Shown here: positions 55,288 through 63,708 of the stretch, piece after piece | How the letters are laid out: each line of letters opens with the position of its first letter | Numbering within the stretch: position 1 is the stretch's first letter | NCBI RefSeq assembly: GCF_004801905.1 | Contig: NZ_SSSN01000007.1 | Coordinates: forward strand, 62,001 to 126,000 | Source of the DNA: Orlajensenia flava | GTDB taxonomy: Bacteria; Actinomycetota; Actinomycetes; Actinomycetales; Microbacteriaceae | Direction: 5' to 3' | Length of the DNA stretch: 64,000 nucleotides | Made by a program: the position numbers and the translations under genes | The notes under the pieces: model-generated | Database searches by the model: none | What the model saw: the letters and a program-made list of their open reading frames with translations, nothing else | What the model was told of the DNA's origin: nothing

Positions 55288-56571
55288 ATGGCCGAGCTGA
55301 CGAACCGTCTCTCCAGCGATGACGCGAGAATCCTCGCTCTCGAGTCAGCTGTGCTGACCGGCCACACCATGAAGCTCATCGTCCTGGCCCCCGGCGCTCC
55401 CCTCGATCTGGATGCGCTGAGGAACGAAGTCGAAGGCCGGCTGTCGACCGAGCCGCGGTCGCTCGAGCGCGTCGAGACCGGCGACGACGGCTCGCCGCGC
55501 TGGGCGCCGTCCGGAAGCATCGACATCGCCCACCATGTGCGGCGGTGGCCGAACGGACGCCCATCCACCCGCGAAGATCTCCGCCTGGCGGTGGGGAAGC
55601 TCATGTCGGAGCACCTCGATCGGTCGCGGCCGCTGTGGGCGGTCGATGTGCTGGGCCCGCTCGACGACGGCAGCGAGGCGATCGCCGTGCGCCTGCATCA
55701 CGCCATGGTGGATGGCATCGCGGGCATCCGTTTCCTCGAGGCGATCCTCCTCGACCCTCACGACGCCCCGACGCACGATGTCGGCACCCACGCCGCGGAC
55801 TCCCGCCCATCGGGCGTCGCCGAACTTCGGCGCCTCCCGTCCGTGGTCGTTCGCGAGTTGGGGCGGCCCGGGTCTGGATCACCCTTCGACAGGACCGTCA
55901 CGGCCGCACGGGAACTCAGCTTCGTCACAGCCCCGCTCAGTGTGCTTCGAGACATCGCCGCCTCGCGACCCACCCACACCACCGTCAACGACGTGCTCCT
56001 CGCGGCCGTGGCAGGCGGATTGCGCAGCTGGCTCCCTCCTCAGCAACGCCGCGATCTGCGCGCTCAGGTTCCCGTGAGCCTGCACCAGCGGTCCGAGCAG
56101 GCGACTGACCTGGGCAATCGCGACTCGTTCATCAACGTCGACCTGTCCATCGCCCAGGCCGACCCGCTGCGGCGGCTCGACGTCATCAGCGCTCGCACCA
56201 GAGTCGAGAAGCAGGCCGCGGATGCTGCCGTGCTCTACGACATGTTCCATGCGCTCTCCCGCGTTCGACCAGCCGATCAGCTGGTGTCGAAGATCGCCGC
56301 CAGTTCGCGCGAGTTCAGCGTGGCCGTGTCCAACGTTCCCGGCCCCCGCATCCGTGTCTCCGTTGCCGGCAGAAGGGTCGACGGGCTGTACTCCTTCGCC
56401 GAGCCGGCCGCTCACCACACGCTGCGCATCACCGCCATATCTCACGAGAACGAGATGGGTATCGGATTCTGCACCGACCCCATAGCGACGCCGGGAATCG
56501 AAACTCTTGCGCACGCCGTCAACGCCGCGCTCCACGATCTTCAGGAAGCGGCGCTTCACGACGCACGCTGA
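55288..56571 (+). CDS. WS/DGAT-type O-acyltransferase
   Basis: 427 residues from ATG 55288 (MAELTNRLSSDDARILALES). The condensation-domain active site HHAMVDG is intact, and the C-terminal NVPGPR motif (SVAVSNVPGPRI) is that of wax ester synthase/diacylglycerol acyltransferases. It transfers fatty acyl from CoA to an alcohol or diacylglycerol, but related enzymes act on other acceptors. The SARP-like operator at 56585 begins 13 bases after the stop. GTG 55267 is an alternative start. Confidence 0.82.
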   Translation: MAELTNRLSSDDARILALESAVLTGHTMKLIVLAPGAPLDLDALRNEVEGRLSTEPRSLERVETGDDGSPRWAPSGSIDIAHHVRRWPNGRPSTREDLRLAVGKLMSEHLDRSRPLWAVDVLGPLDDGSEAIAVRLHHAMVDGIAGIRFLEAILLDPHDAPTHDVGTHAADSRPSGVAELRRLPSVVVRELGRPGSGSPFDRTVTAARELSFVTAPLSVLRDIAASRPTHTTVNDVLLAAVAGGLRSWLPPQQRRDLRAQVPVSLHQRSEQATDLGNRDSFINVDLSIAQADPLRRLDVISARTRVEKQAADAAVLYDMFHALSRVRPADQLVSKIAASSREFSVAVSNVPGPRIRVSVAGRRVDGLYSFAEPAAHHTLRITAISHENEMGIGFCTDPIATPGIETLAHAVNAALHDLQEAALHDAR

Positions 56572-56584
56572 CGACCAGTTGCCC

Positions 56585-56602
56585 GTTGGACGGAGATTGG
56601 AC
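56585..56602 (+). promoter_or_regulatory. putative SARP operator 1: GTTGGAC-N4-ATTGGAC
   Basis: Heptamers at 56585-56591 and 56596-56602 with an 11-bp period. A weak -10-like AAAGGT begins 10 bases past the second heptamer. It lies 118 bases before the propeller gene start. Confidence 0.55.
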
Positions 56603-56720
56603 CGGCTCGAGCAAAGGTGACGTCGTGGCATCCCCGACCAGCCGGAACGATTCCTCGAGCCGCCCTCTGGCGACCCGTTGGCGCCTGGTGCGGGAACATG
56701 CCGAAGGGAGGGGGAGGCTG

Positions 56721-58224
56721 ATGTCTCACCGGCATACAGCGGTACGTGTACTCACCAGAGGCGAGGGCAGTCGACCGCGGTGGATCATCCGTCTCGGGGT
56801 CGGCGCCGGTCTGGTCGTCGTCATGGGGGCGGCGGCGTCACCCGCAATGGCGGCAGAGCCGCCGGTCACTGCAGGAACGATCACGGTGGGCGACAACCCG
56901 TGGGACGTGGCGATCACCCCGGACGGGCGCACGGGGTACGTCACGGTCTCCGGCGAGGACGCACTGGACGTCATCGATGTCGGGACATCCGCGGTCGTCG
57001 GCAGTATCCCGGTGGGCCGGGACCCGCAAGGGGTCGAGATCGCGCCGAACGGTCTCGTCTATGTCGCGAACTTCGTCGACGGAACGGTCAGTGCCGTGGA
57101 TCCGGCCGCGGGCGTGGCCGTCGCGACCATTCCGGTGGGGTTCCACCCGCAGGGCGTGGCGGCATCCGGCGACCGCGTGCTCGTCACGAACTACGGTGTG
57201 CAGGACTCTCCCGACCCCGGGTCGGTGTCGGTCATCGACACCGCAACCAATTCGGTTGTCGGCGAGCCCATCGGCGTCGGTGCGAACCCGGCCCAGATAG
57301 CCGTGTCGCCCGATTCGTCGACCGCCTACGTCACCAACCGCGTCGACGGAACCATCTGTCATCGACCTGGCCGACTTGGCGGTGACCGCCACGGTCCCTG
57401 TCGGGGCGCAGCCGTGGGGAATCGTCTTCAGCCCATCGGGTGGGACGGCGTATGTCGCTCTGGCCGGCGACAACGCCGTCGCGGTCCTCACCACCGCGAC
57501 CTTGACCGTCGCCGACCTCATCGACGTCGGGCCCGGCCTTCAGCCGTGGGGGCTCGCTCTGTCCGCCGACGCATCCCTTCTGTTCGTCGCGAACAGCGCA
57601 TCGGAGTCGCTGGGAACCGTCGACCTCTCCACGCAGACGCTCCTGTTCGACTCCGATACCGACATCGACGGCTGGAATATCGCGGCTGACTCGAGCGGAT
57701 GCATCGCTCTCGTCACCAACTTCGCGCAGAACACCGTCACCGTCATGGACGTGTCCGAGCCGATCGCACTGCCCGATTCACCTGCCCTGCTCGCGCAGGT
57801 CGGGCGTCAATACGACCACCAGATCGGCGTCTCTCCGGCTGGCGCGAAGACATCGTTCGAGATCGTGTCGGGGCGACTGCCTGCGGGTCTGTCACTGGAC
57901 GCGGCGAGCGGTCGGATCACCGGGATCCCGACCGAACCGGGAGACTTCGCATTCGGGATCGGCGCGACCTCATGCGACAAGACCGCGCGAAGCGACTTCA
58001 CGCTCAGCGTCGACCCTGGTTCCCCCGCAATCGACACGTCTCGCCCCAAGCTCGCCGAGACGGGCTCGACGTCGTCCGACCCGCTGCTGACCGCAGCCGG
58101 TCTCGTCGCAGTGGGATCGGTACTGGCCGTGCTCGCGCGAACGCGCGGTGTCACGCGCACCTCACGCGCCCCGGGTGGAGGCGGTGCAGGCCGGAGTCGC
58201 CGCCGTGAGTGCGACGACCGATGA
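56721..58224 (+). pseudogene. LAxTG-anchored beta-propeller surface protein, frameshifted
   Basis: Starts at ATG 56721 after GGGAGGGGGAGG. Signal peptide ends near PAMAAEPP, then YncE/LVIVD-type propeller blades (DNPWDVAITPDGRTGYVTV, HPQGVAASGDRVLVTNYG). At 57354-57358 the frame breaks: DGTI should continue SVIDLADLAVTATV, which is found two bases out of phase, as if one CT dinucleotide was lost (ATCTGTC for ATCTCTGTC). The second half has more blades, a small putative-Ig module (IGVSPAGAKTSFEIV) and the anchor KLAETGSTSSD plus helix plus ARTRG. LAETG fits class E sortase. The last codons overlap the hydrolase start (ATGA at 58221). Confidence 0.78.
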
Positions 58225-59168
58225 CGCCGGACACGCCGGGAACAGGGTCATCCCACCTCACCCCCGTGCGAACGGACGTGTCCATCCCATCCGGGTCCGG
58301 CGCGTTGGCGGGGTGGCTGTACCTTCCGACCGACGCAAGAGAGCCGCTGCCGGTCGTCGTGATGGCGCACGGCCTGGGCGCCGTCAAGGAGATGCGGTTG
58401 GATGCCTACGCCGACCGGTTCGCCGCGAGCGGCTACGCAGTCGTCGTCTTCGACTATCGGCACTTCGGGTCGAGCACCGGACAACCTCGCCAGTTGCTGA
58501 CCATCCAGAACCAGCTGCAGGACTGGCGCACTGCTCTCACGTGGGTCCGCAGCGACGAACGCTTCGACGCTGACCGCATCGCGCTGTGGGGAACGTCGTT
58601 CGGCGGCGGGCACGTCATCCGCATCGCCGCCGAAGATCACGGTGTCGCCGCCGTCATCGCGCAGTGCCCCTTCACCGACGGGTGGGCGTCCACTCGGGCG
58701 GTGGGCCTCATCTCCAGTGCGAAAGTCGTCGCCCTGGGCCTCCGCGACCGGCTGGCCGCGCGGTGCGGCAAACCGCCCGTGATGATCGCTTCGGCCGGCC
58801 CGCGCCACGCGGCGGCGCTGATGGCAGGTCCGGGTTGCGAGAGCGGCTACCTCGCGCTCGGGAGCTCAGCGCCTGCGTTCCGCAATCAGGTCGCTGCGCG
58901 TTTCGGGCTGACCATCAGCCATTACCGGCCAGGGACGCTGACGTCGCGGGTGACGGCGCCTGTTCTCTTCGGCATCTGCGACCCCGACACCGTCGCCCCT
59001 GCCTCCGCGACACGACGCCACGCCGCCCGTGCGCCTCACGGCGAGGTGCGCGAGTACCAGTGCGGGCACTTCGACATCTACTTCGACGACTGGTTCGAGC
59101 GGGCCGTCGCCGACGACCTGGAATTCCTGGGTCGCCACGTTCCGGTCACGGCGTCGTCGCCTCGGTGA
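58221..59168 (+). CDS. alpha/beta-fold hydrolase
   Basis: 315 residues from ATG 58221, overlapping the stop of the propeller gene. Nucleophile elbow GTSFGGGH, acid Asp in CDPDTVAP and His in CGHFDIYF. The N-terminus SGSGALAGWLYLPTDAREPLPVVVMAHG matches the serine hydrolase/X-Pro dipeptidyl-peptidase-like group. The nucleophile Ser, Asp and His are all present. It may act on a lipid ester or a peptide of the neighbouring surface protein. Its 3' end overlaps the SARP gene by 91 bases on the opposite strand. Confidence 0.83.
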   Translation: MTPDTPGTGSSHLTPVRTDVSIPSGSGALAGWLYLPTDAREPLPVVVMAHGLGAVKEMRLDAYADRFAASGYAVVVFDYRHFGSSTGQPRQLLTIQNQLQDWRTALTWVRSDERFDADRIALWGTSFGGGHVIRIAAEDHGVAAVIAQCPFTDGWASTRAVGLISSAKVVALGLRDRLAARCGKPPVMIASAGPRHAAALMAGPGCESGYLALGSSAPAFRNQVAARFGLTISHYRPGTLTSRVTAPVLFGICDPDTVAPASATRRHAARAPHGEVREYQCGHFDIYFDDWFERAVADDLEFLGRHVPVTASSPR

Positions 59169-62041
59169 TCGGGGACAGCCTCGGTGATCTGGGACAGAGT
59201 GAGCAGCTGGCCCACCCGCCACGCTTCGTCGTAGGTGGCGCGGTCGAGCTTGCGCTGAGCACTGGCGTGCAGCTCTCGCGAGATCGGGAGATTCGGCGAC
59301 CGGGCACCCGTTCGACTGCTGGCAGCGTGGGCGGCGGAGAAGAGTTGAACGGCGCGGACGTCCTGCCCCGACATCGCGGTCAGGTCGGCCAGCACCTCCA
59401 CCCAGGTGCCGCCACGGCTTGCGCCGAACTCGACGGACAACGCGATAGCCCGTCTCGCCCACTCCAGACCGTCTTCCGGTCGAGCGGTGCGCAACGCGAT
59501 GTGGGCCAGAGCCGTCGAGCACATCCAGCAGGCGAACAGTTGCTGCAGCTCGAGCGCCTCGGCATACACGTCGTGAACACGAGGGATGACGGTGAGGTCG
59601 AGGGAACCGGTGATCGAGGTGGCTGTGACGAGGCAACGCGCCGCATCGGCCAGGACGCGGTGATTCGCGTCGCCCGTGCGCTGTGCGACTGCGTCGAGAT
59701 GCTCGAGGGCGATCATCGCCGTCCGTGTCTCGCCCGTCACTGCGGCAGCGACCACCAGACACGACAGCAGGTCACCGACAGCAACCAGGTCGGGTTCATT
59801 GAGACCCGCCACGAGGGGCAGCGCACGATCGAGGTGGGGACTGGCGAGGTCGAGTCGGACCTGGAGAAGGAGCGACGCGGCGCAGGCCAGATGGCTCAGT
59901 GAGCGGAGGTGATCGGGCGCATTCTCGTTCTCGGCGACCTCGGCGGCCAGGTCGAGCGACCGCCAGCCCTCCAGCAATTGCTCACGCCAGTACCAGTAGA
60001 AGGTCAGGCCGACCGCGCCGGCAATGAATCTCTGATCAGGGTCGTCCCACAGGTGCCGCTGGAGTGTGGAGCGGACGGTCGGGTAGTCGTCTTGCAATCG
60101 ACGGTACGCCCGGGCCGAGTCGGGATGCCCGATCCGCGGCAGCGATTGGATCTGGTCGAGCACCCACGCGTCGCGCCGCTCGAGCAAGCCATCGGTCCGT
60201 CCCTCGGCGGCCAGGAGTCGGGTCGCGTGCGTGCGCACGGTCGAGAGCTGGCTGAACGTGGACCGGCTGCTGCCCTCGTCGGCACGCTCTCGGGTGAGCA
60301 GCGATCGGTTCACCAGCATCGGCAGCAGCGTGTCCACCTCGATGTGACGTGCGCCATCACCCGCCGCGTCGCTGATGCCGTGGACGGCGCGGGCGGTGAA
60401 CGGACCGGTCAGCACGGACAGTTCCTGATGCATGCGCCGCTCTTCGGGACCGAGCAACGCGACGCTCCATTCGATGGCCTCACTGAGCGACCGATGATGG
60501 TCTTCGTCTCTCGATCGGTGCAACCTGGCGAGCGTCAGCGGATCCCTGCCGACCTGCTCGGCGATCTCGTCGATGGAATATGCGCGCAGCCGGGCGGCGG
60601 CCAGTTCGATGGCCAGCGGCAGACCGTCCAAGCCGACGCAGATGGACTCGACCGTGCGCAGGTCTTCTCCGTCGATGGTCGAGGTCGGCATCGCGGCAGC
60701 GGCGCGCAGCAGGAACAGCTCGACGGCGGGGCTGAGAGGGCCGTCCTCATTGGATGCATCACCCTCCGGAAGAGCTAAGGGTTGCAGCGGCCAGAGGGAC
60801 TCGCCATCGACGTTCAATGGTTCGCGGCTTGTGGCCAGCACAGCAGAAGAGGAGCCGGCATCGCCCAACAGGGTTTCGACGACAGGAGTCAGCTCGGGAA
60901 GCAAGTGCTCGCAGTTGTCCAGAACGAGGAGGATATGCCGGTGCCGCAGGTACGACGCCAGCACTCCGAGTGGGGGGCCGGCTCCGGCCGCCCGAAGGCC
61001 GAGGAGGCCGATGATGGCTTCCGGAACGAGCTCGGCGGACTGAACCGCGGTGAGGTCGACGAACTGAACCTGCTGCGGGAACTCAGCGGCGAGCGTGCGC
61101 GCGACGTCGATGGCCAGCCTTGTCTTGCCGCATCCAGCCGGCCCGGTGATCGTCACCGCAGCACCCGGTGCAACCAGCGACTGCACGGCTCGTACATCGG
61201 CCTCCCGCCCGATCAGCGGCGAGCGCTTGCCGGGAAGACGGACGACGTCGGATTCTCCCCGGACGTCCGCGGCGCTGGGTCGGCGCGGCGTCGCGAGCGT
61301 GGCATCCTGGTCCAGAATCCGCCGCTGCAGGTCGACCAGTTCAGGCCCCGGTTCGAGGCCGAGCTCGGTCACGAGTCCTTGACGGAAGTCCTGGAAGGTC
61401 TGCAGTGCCTCCTCGCTGCGCCCGGCCTGGTGAAGGGCGATCATGTGCTGCATGTGCGGACGCTCGCGGTATCCGGACTGCCGGATCGACGCCTCGGTGG
61501 CCACGAGCGCCTCGTCGGTACGGCCGAGGTCCAGGAGGGCGTCGATACGCAACTCGCGCCCTTGAAGATACGACTCCTCCAGGCGAGCCACGGCGGCGTC
61601 CGCCCACTCCTCATCCGAGAACGGTTCGTAAGGTCGACCGCGCCACAGCCCCAGGCCCGCATCGGTGAGACGCAGCGCATTGTTCGCATCCCCCGCCGTC
61701 AGGCTCGCGCGGGCGTCGGCGACGAGGCGCTCCAGCTGAGAGGAGTCGACCTGATCGGGGGTGGCCAGGAGTCGGTATCCGCCGGTGTCGCTGATCACCG
61801 ACACCGGCGACCCGTGCTGCGACTCGAGCTGACCGCGCAGCCGCCAGACGTGCGACTGCAACGTCGACATCGCTCCCTGCGTCGCCTGATCGCCCCAGAG
61901 CGCGTCGACGAGAGCGTCGACCGAGACCCGTCGGCCCGCGTTCATGGCGAGCAGTGCCAGGACCGCCGCCGGCTTTCTGCCGATGACGGGATCCTCGCGA
62001 TCGGATGACGCGATCACCATGGTGCCGAGATCGCGGATCAC
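59078..62041 (-). CDS. SARP/AfsR-like regulator with NB-ARC ATPase and TPR-like region
   Basis: 987 residues from GTG 62041; the start is uncertain. An OmpR-type winged helix occupies about 1-90 (IGRKPAAVLALLAMNAGRRVSV...SHVWRLRGQL), a BTAD domain about 95-245, and an NB-ARC/STAND ATPase with P-loop GPAGCGKT at 300-307 and Walker B LLVLDNCEHLL. A helical, TPR-like 400 residues follow. SARPs activate promoters through direct heptamers with 11-bp period. Three such pairs occur here, one 66 bases from this start. Longer in-frame starts would cover the divergent promoter. It probably activates the divergent crotonase operon and the propeller gene. Confidence 0.82.
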   Translation of the reverse strand: MIRDLGTMVIASSDREDPVIGRKPAAVLALLAMNAGRRVSVDALVDALWGDQATQGAMSTLQSHVWRLRGQLESQHGSPVSVISDTGGYRLLATPDQVDSSQLERLVADARASLTAGDANNALRLTDAGLGLWRGRPYEPFSDEEWADAAVARLEESYLQGRELRIDALLDLGRTDEALVATEASIRQSGYRERPHMQHMIALHQAGRSEEALQTFQDFRQGLVTELGLEPGPELVDLQRRILDQDATLATPRRPSAADVRGESDVVRLPGKRSPLIGREADVRAVQSLVAPGAAVTITGPAGCGKTRLAIDVARTLAAEFPQQVQFVDLTAVQSAELVPEAIIGLLGLRAAGAGPPLGVLASYLRHRHILLVLDNCEHLLPELTPVVETLLGDAGSSSAVLATSREPLNVDGESLWPLQPLALPEGDASNEDGPLSPAVELFLLRAAAAMPTSTIDGEDLRTVESICVGLDGLPLAIELAAARLRAYSIDEIAEQVGRDPLTLARLHRSRDEDHHRSLSEAIEWSVALLGPEERRMHQELSVLTGPFTARAVHGISDAAGDGARHIEVDTLLPMLVNRSLLTRERADEGSSRSTFSQLSTVRTHATRLLAAEGRTDGLLERRDAWVLDQIQSLPRIGHPDSARAYRRLQDDYPTVRSTLQRHLWDDPDQRFIAGAVGLTFYWYWREQLLEGWRSLDLAAEVAENENAPDHLRSLSHLACAASLLLQVRLDLASPHLDRALPLVAGLNEPDLVAVGDLLSCLVVAAAVTGETRTAMIALEHLDAVAQRTGDANHRVLADAARCLVTATSITGSLDLTVIPRVHDVYAEALELQQLFACWMCSTALAHIALRTARPEDGLEWARRAIALSVEFGASRGGTWVEVLADLTAMSGQDVRAVQLFSAAHAASSRTGARSPNLPISRELHASAQRKLDRATYDEAWRVGQLLTLSQITEAVPDHRGDDAVTGTWRPRNSRSSATARSNQSSK

Positions 62042-62106
62042 GAGGCCGACCGGCCCACGCCGATGGTGGACCGCAGCGGACTCCCCATGGACAGCAAAGT
62101 ACTCCC

Positions 62107-62124
62107 GTTGGAGAGGAGTTGGAG
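62107..62124 (+). promoter_or_regulatory. putative SARP operator 2: GTTGGAG-N4-GTTGGAG
   Basis: Identical heptamers at 62107-62113 and 62118-62124, 11-bp period. GAATGT follows at 62135-62140 as -10, 10 bases past the second repeat. The crotonase ATG lies 50 bases downstream. Confidence 0.62.
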
Positions 62125-62174
62125 CGGGCTGCGCGAATGTTGGCGAGAACCGACCACCCGTCCGAGGAGGACTC

Positions 62175-63200
62175 ATGACGACCACAGGCCCCGTCACCGA
62201 CGCGACGATCGACAGTGCTTCACCTGTCCCCAGGAACCCGCGGGGCCACGCCGTGCGAACCGTGGATCTGGCCTATTCGACCTTCCGCTGCGACCAGAGC
62301 GGGCGCGTGCTGACGGTGCGGGTCGACGCGCCGCCGTTCAACTTCATGACGGCGGCGATGCAGGAGGACTTCATCCGGCTGGTCGCGGCGGTGGCGCGTG
62401 ACAGCAGCGTCGGGGCGGTGATCGTCACCGGCGGCGTCCCCGGACGCTACATCACCCACTACGACATCGCCGACCTGTTGCACAGTGCCGGTACCGGCCG
62501 TCCGATGCCTCGCGCCGTTGCATCGCTCGTGGTGCGCTCCATCAAGACGATCTCCAGCGTCGGTGGAGAGCCCGCGCGTCGCCTCCTGCAGCGGACTCCG
62601 GCGGCCTCGTTGGCGCGCCTGGGACAGTTCCAGGCCGCGTGCGCTGCGATCCTCCATTCGCCGGCCGTGTGGATCGCCGCAATCGACGGTCCGTGCGGCG
62701 GCGGCGGGATCGAGCTTTCGGGATACTTCGACCTGCGCGTGGCCGCCCGTGACGCGAGCTTCATGCTCCCCGAATTATCGATCGGTCTGTCGACCACCTT
62801 CGGCGCCAAACGATTGGCGGCACTCGTCGGGCCGTCCCGCGCACTGAAGATCATGCTCGATGCCCGAGCGCTCACCGCAACCGAGGCCGAGGAGGCCGGG
62901 TGGGTCGATGTCATCAGCGACGACGATGTCGTGGTCGACGCCCAATCGCTCGCCGGCTTGTACTCGCGTAGACCACGCGACGTCATCGCCGCGCAGAAGG
63001 CCCTGCTCAACGACACCGTTCCGATGTCGGAGAGCCTGACGCGAGAGGCGATCGACCAGACCGTCGGGCTGCCGTCGGCAAGCACGCGCGCGGCTCTCAC
63101 GCTGTGGTTGAAGATGCAGAACCCAGCGGGCGATTCCACGTTCCTGACCGATCCGGAACCGTTCCAGGCGGGCACCGCCCTGGATCTGAACGCCTCATGA
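62175..63200 (+). CDS. enoyl-CoA hydratase/isomerase-family (crotonase) protein
   Basis: 341 residues, longer than the usual 260 because of an insert of about 60 residues (THYDIADLLHSAGTGRPMPRAVA...LGQFQAACAAI) between the first oxyanion strand and the second. Core marks: oxyanion pocket TGGVPGRYITHYDI and AAIDGPCGGGGIELSGYFDLRVAA, then FMLPELSIGLSTTFGAKRLAALVG. GAGGAGG lies 6 bases before the ATG. The acyl-CoA substrate is unknown. It is divergent from the SARP gene and lies just after operator 2. Confidence 0.82.
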   Translation: MTTTGPVTDATIDSASPVPRNPRGHAVRTVDLAYSTFRCDQSGRVLTVRVDAPPFNFMTAAMQEDFIRLVAAVARDSSVGAVIVTGGVPGRYITHYDIADLLHSAGTGRPMPRAVASLVVRSIKTISSVGGEPARRLLQRTPAASLARLGQFQAACAAILHSPAVWIAAIDGPCGGGGIELSGYFDLRVAARDASFMLPELSIGLSTTFGAKRLAALVGPSRALKIMLDARALTATEAEEAGWVDVISDDDVVVDAQSLAGLYSRRPRDVIAAQKALLNDTVPMSESLTREAIDQTVGLPSASTRAALTLWLKMQNPAGDSTFLTDPEPFQAGTALDLNAS

Positions 63201-63207
63201 CACTCCC

Positions 63208-63225
63208 GTTGGAGCACCGTTGGAG
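63208..63225 (+). promoter_or_regulatory. putative SARP operator 3: GTTGGAG-N4-GTTGGAG
   Basis: Heptamers at 63208-63214 and 63219-63225, same 11-bp period; CAACCT at 63236-63241 is at the same distance as in operators 1 and 2. It begins 8 bases after the crotonase stop and 48 bases before the next ATG. Confidence 0.62.
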
Positions 63226-63273
63226 CGCTCCGATGCAACCTGTGACAACCGCCAACGAGGACCGGAGGACCTG

Positions 63274-63708
63274 ATGCAATCGCTCTCTTCGCAACTGCAG
63301 CGCTTCGCCGAACAGGCCAGGCAGACTGAGGATGTCATCGCTGCCGCCCGCGATCATGATCGTGAGGTGCTCATCGCGCACCGAGACCGGCTGCGCAATT
63401 CCTGGGACAGCGTGGCGAACGCGGCTTCACAGCATATCGACGCCGACGATGCCGCATGGCAGTTCCGATGGGCGCAGTTACGCGAGCGGGTGAGGGGGCA
63501 GTTCGCGGAGCTGCAGGACCGGGTAGAGCAGCGGGACGCCGAACGCGACGCATCCGCAAACGAGCGCGATGCGCGGCGCGCAGAGCGCGACGCATCCGAG
63601 GCTCTGGGCTTCGCGGTTCTCGCCGTCGACGGCGCCATGGCCGCGATCATCGACGCCGAACTGGCGCGCGCAGCCGCCGATGCGGCCAATGCGGGGGTCG
63701 AACGATGA
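63274..63708 (+). CDS. charged coiled-coil protein
   Basis: 144 residues. Helical almost throughout; residues 75-115 repeat ERDA-type blocks (QRDAERDASANERDARRAER) and the end is an Ala-rich helix. GGAGGA lies 4 bases before the ATG. No family known to me. The next gene starts in its stop (ATGA at 63705-63708), so it is coupled to the HdeD-like gene. It may form a cytoplasmic scaffold beside a membrane partner; this is inference. Confidence 0.65.
   Translation: MQSLSSQLQRFAEQARQTEDVIAAARDHDREVLIAHRDRLRNSWDSVANAASQHIDADDAAWQFRWAQLRERVRGQFAELQDRVEQRDAERDASANERDARRAERDASEALGFAVLAVDGAMAAIIDAELARAAADAANAGVER

Noticed and set aside
62042-62197. Longer N-terminus for the SARP gene (ATG 62176 or start at 62197)
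   Set aside because: It would cover operator 2 and the crotonase ribosome site, and it adds a low-complexity segment before the winged helix, which begins close to GTG 62041.
63208-63225. GTTGGAG repeats as random GC-skewed sequence
   Set aside because: Three pairs with identical 11-bp period, all just before gene starts around a SARP gene, are unlikely by chance, so they are kept as a finding; the -10 matches alone would not be convincing.
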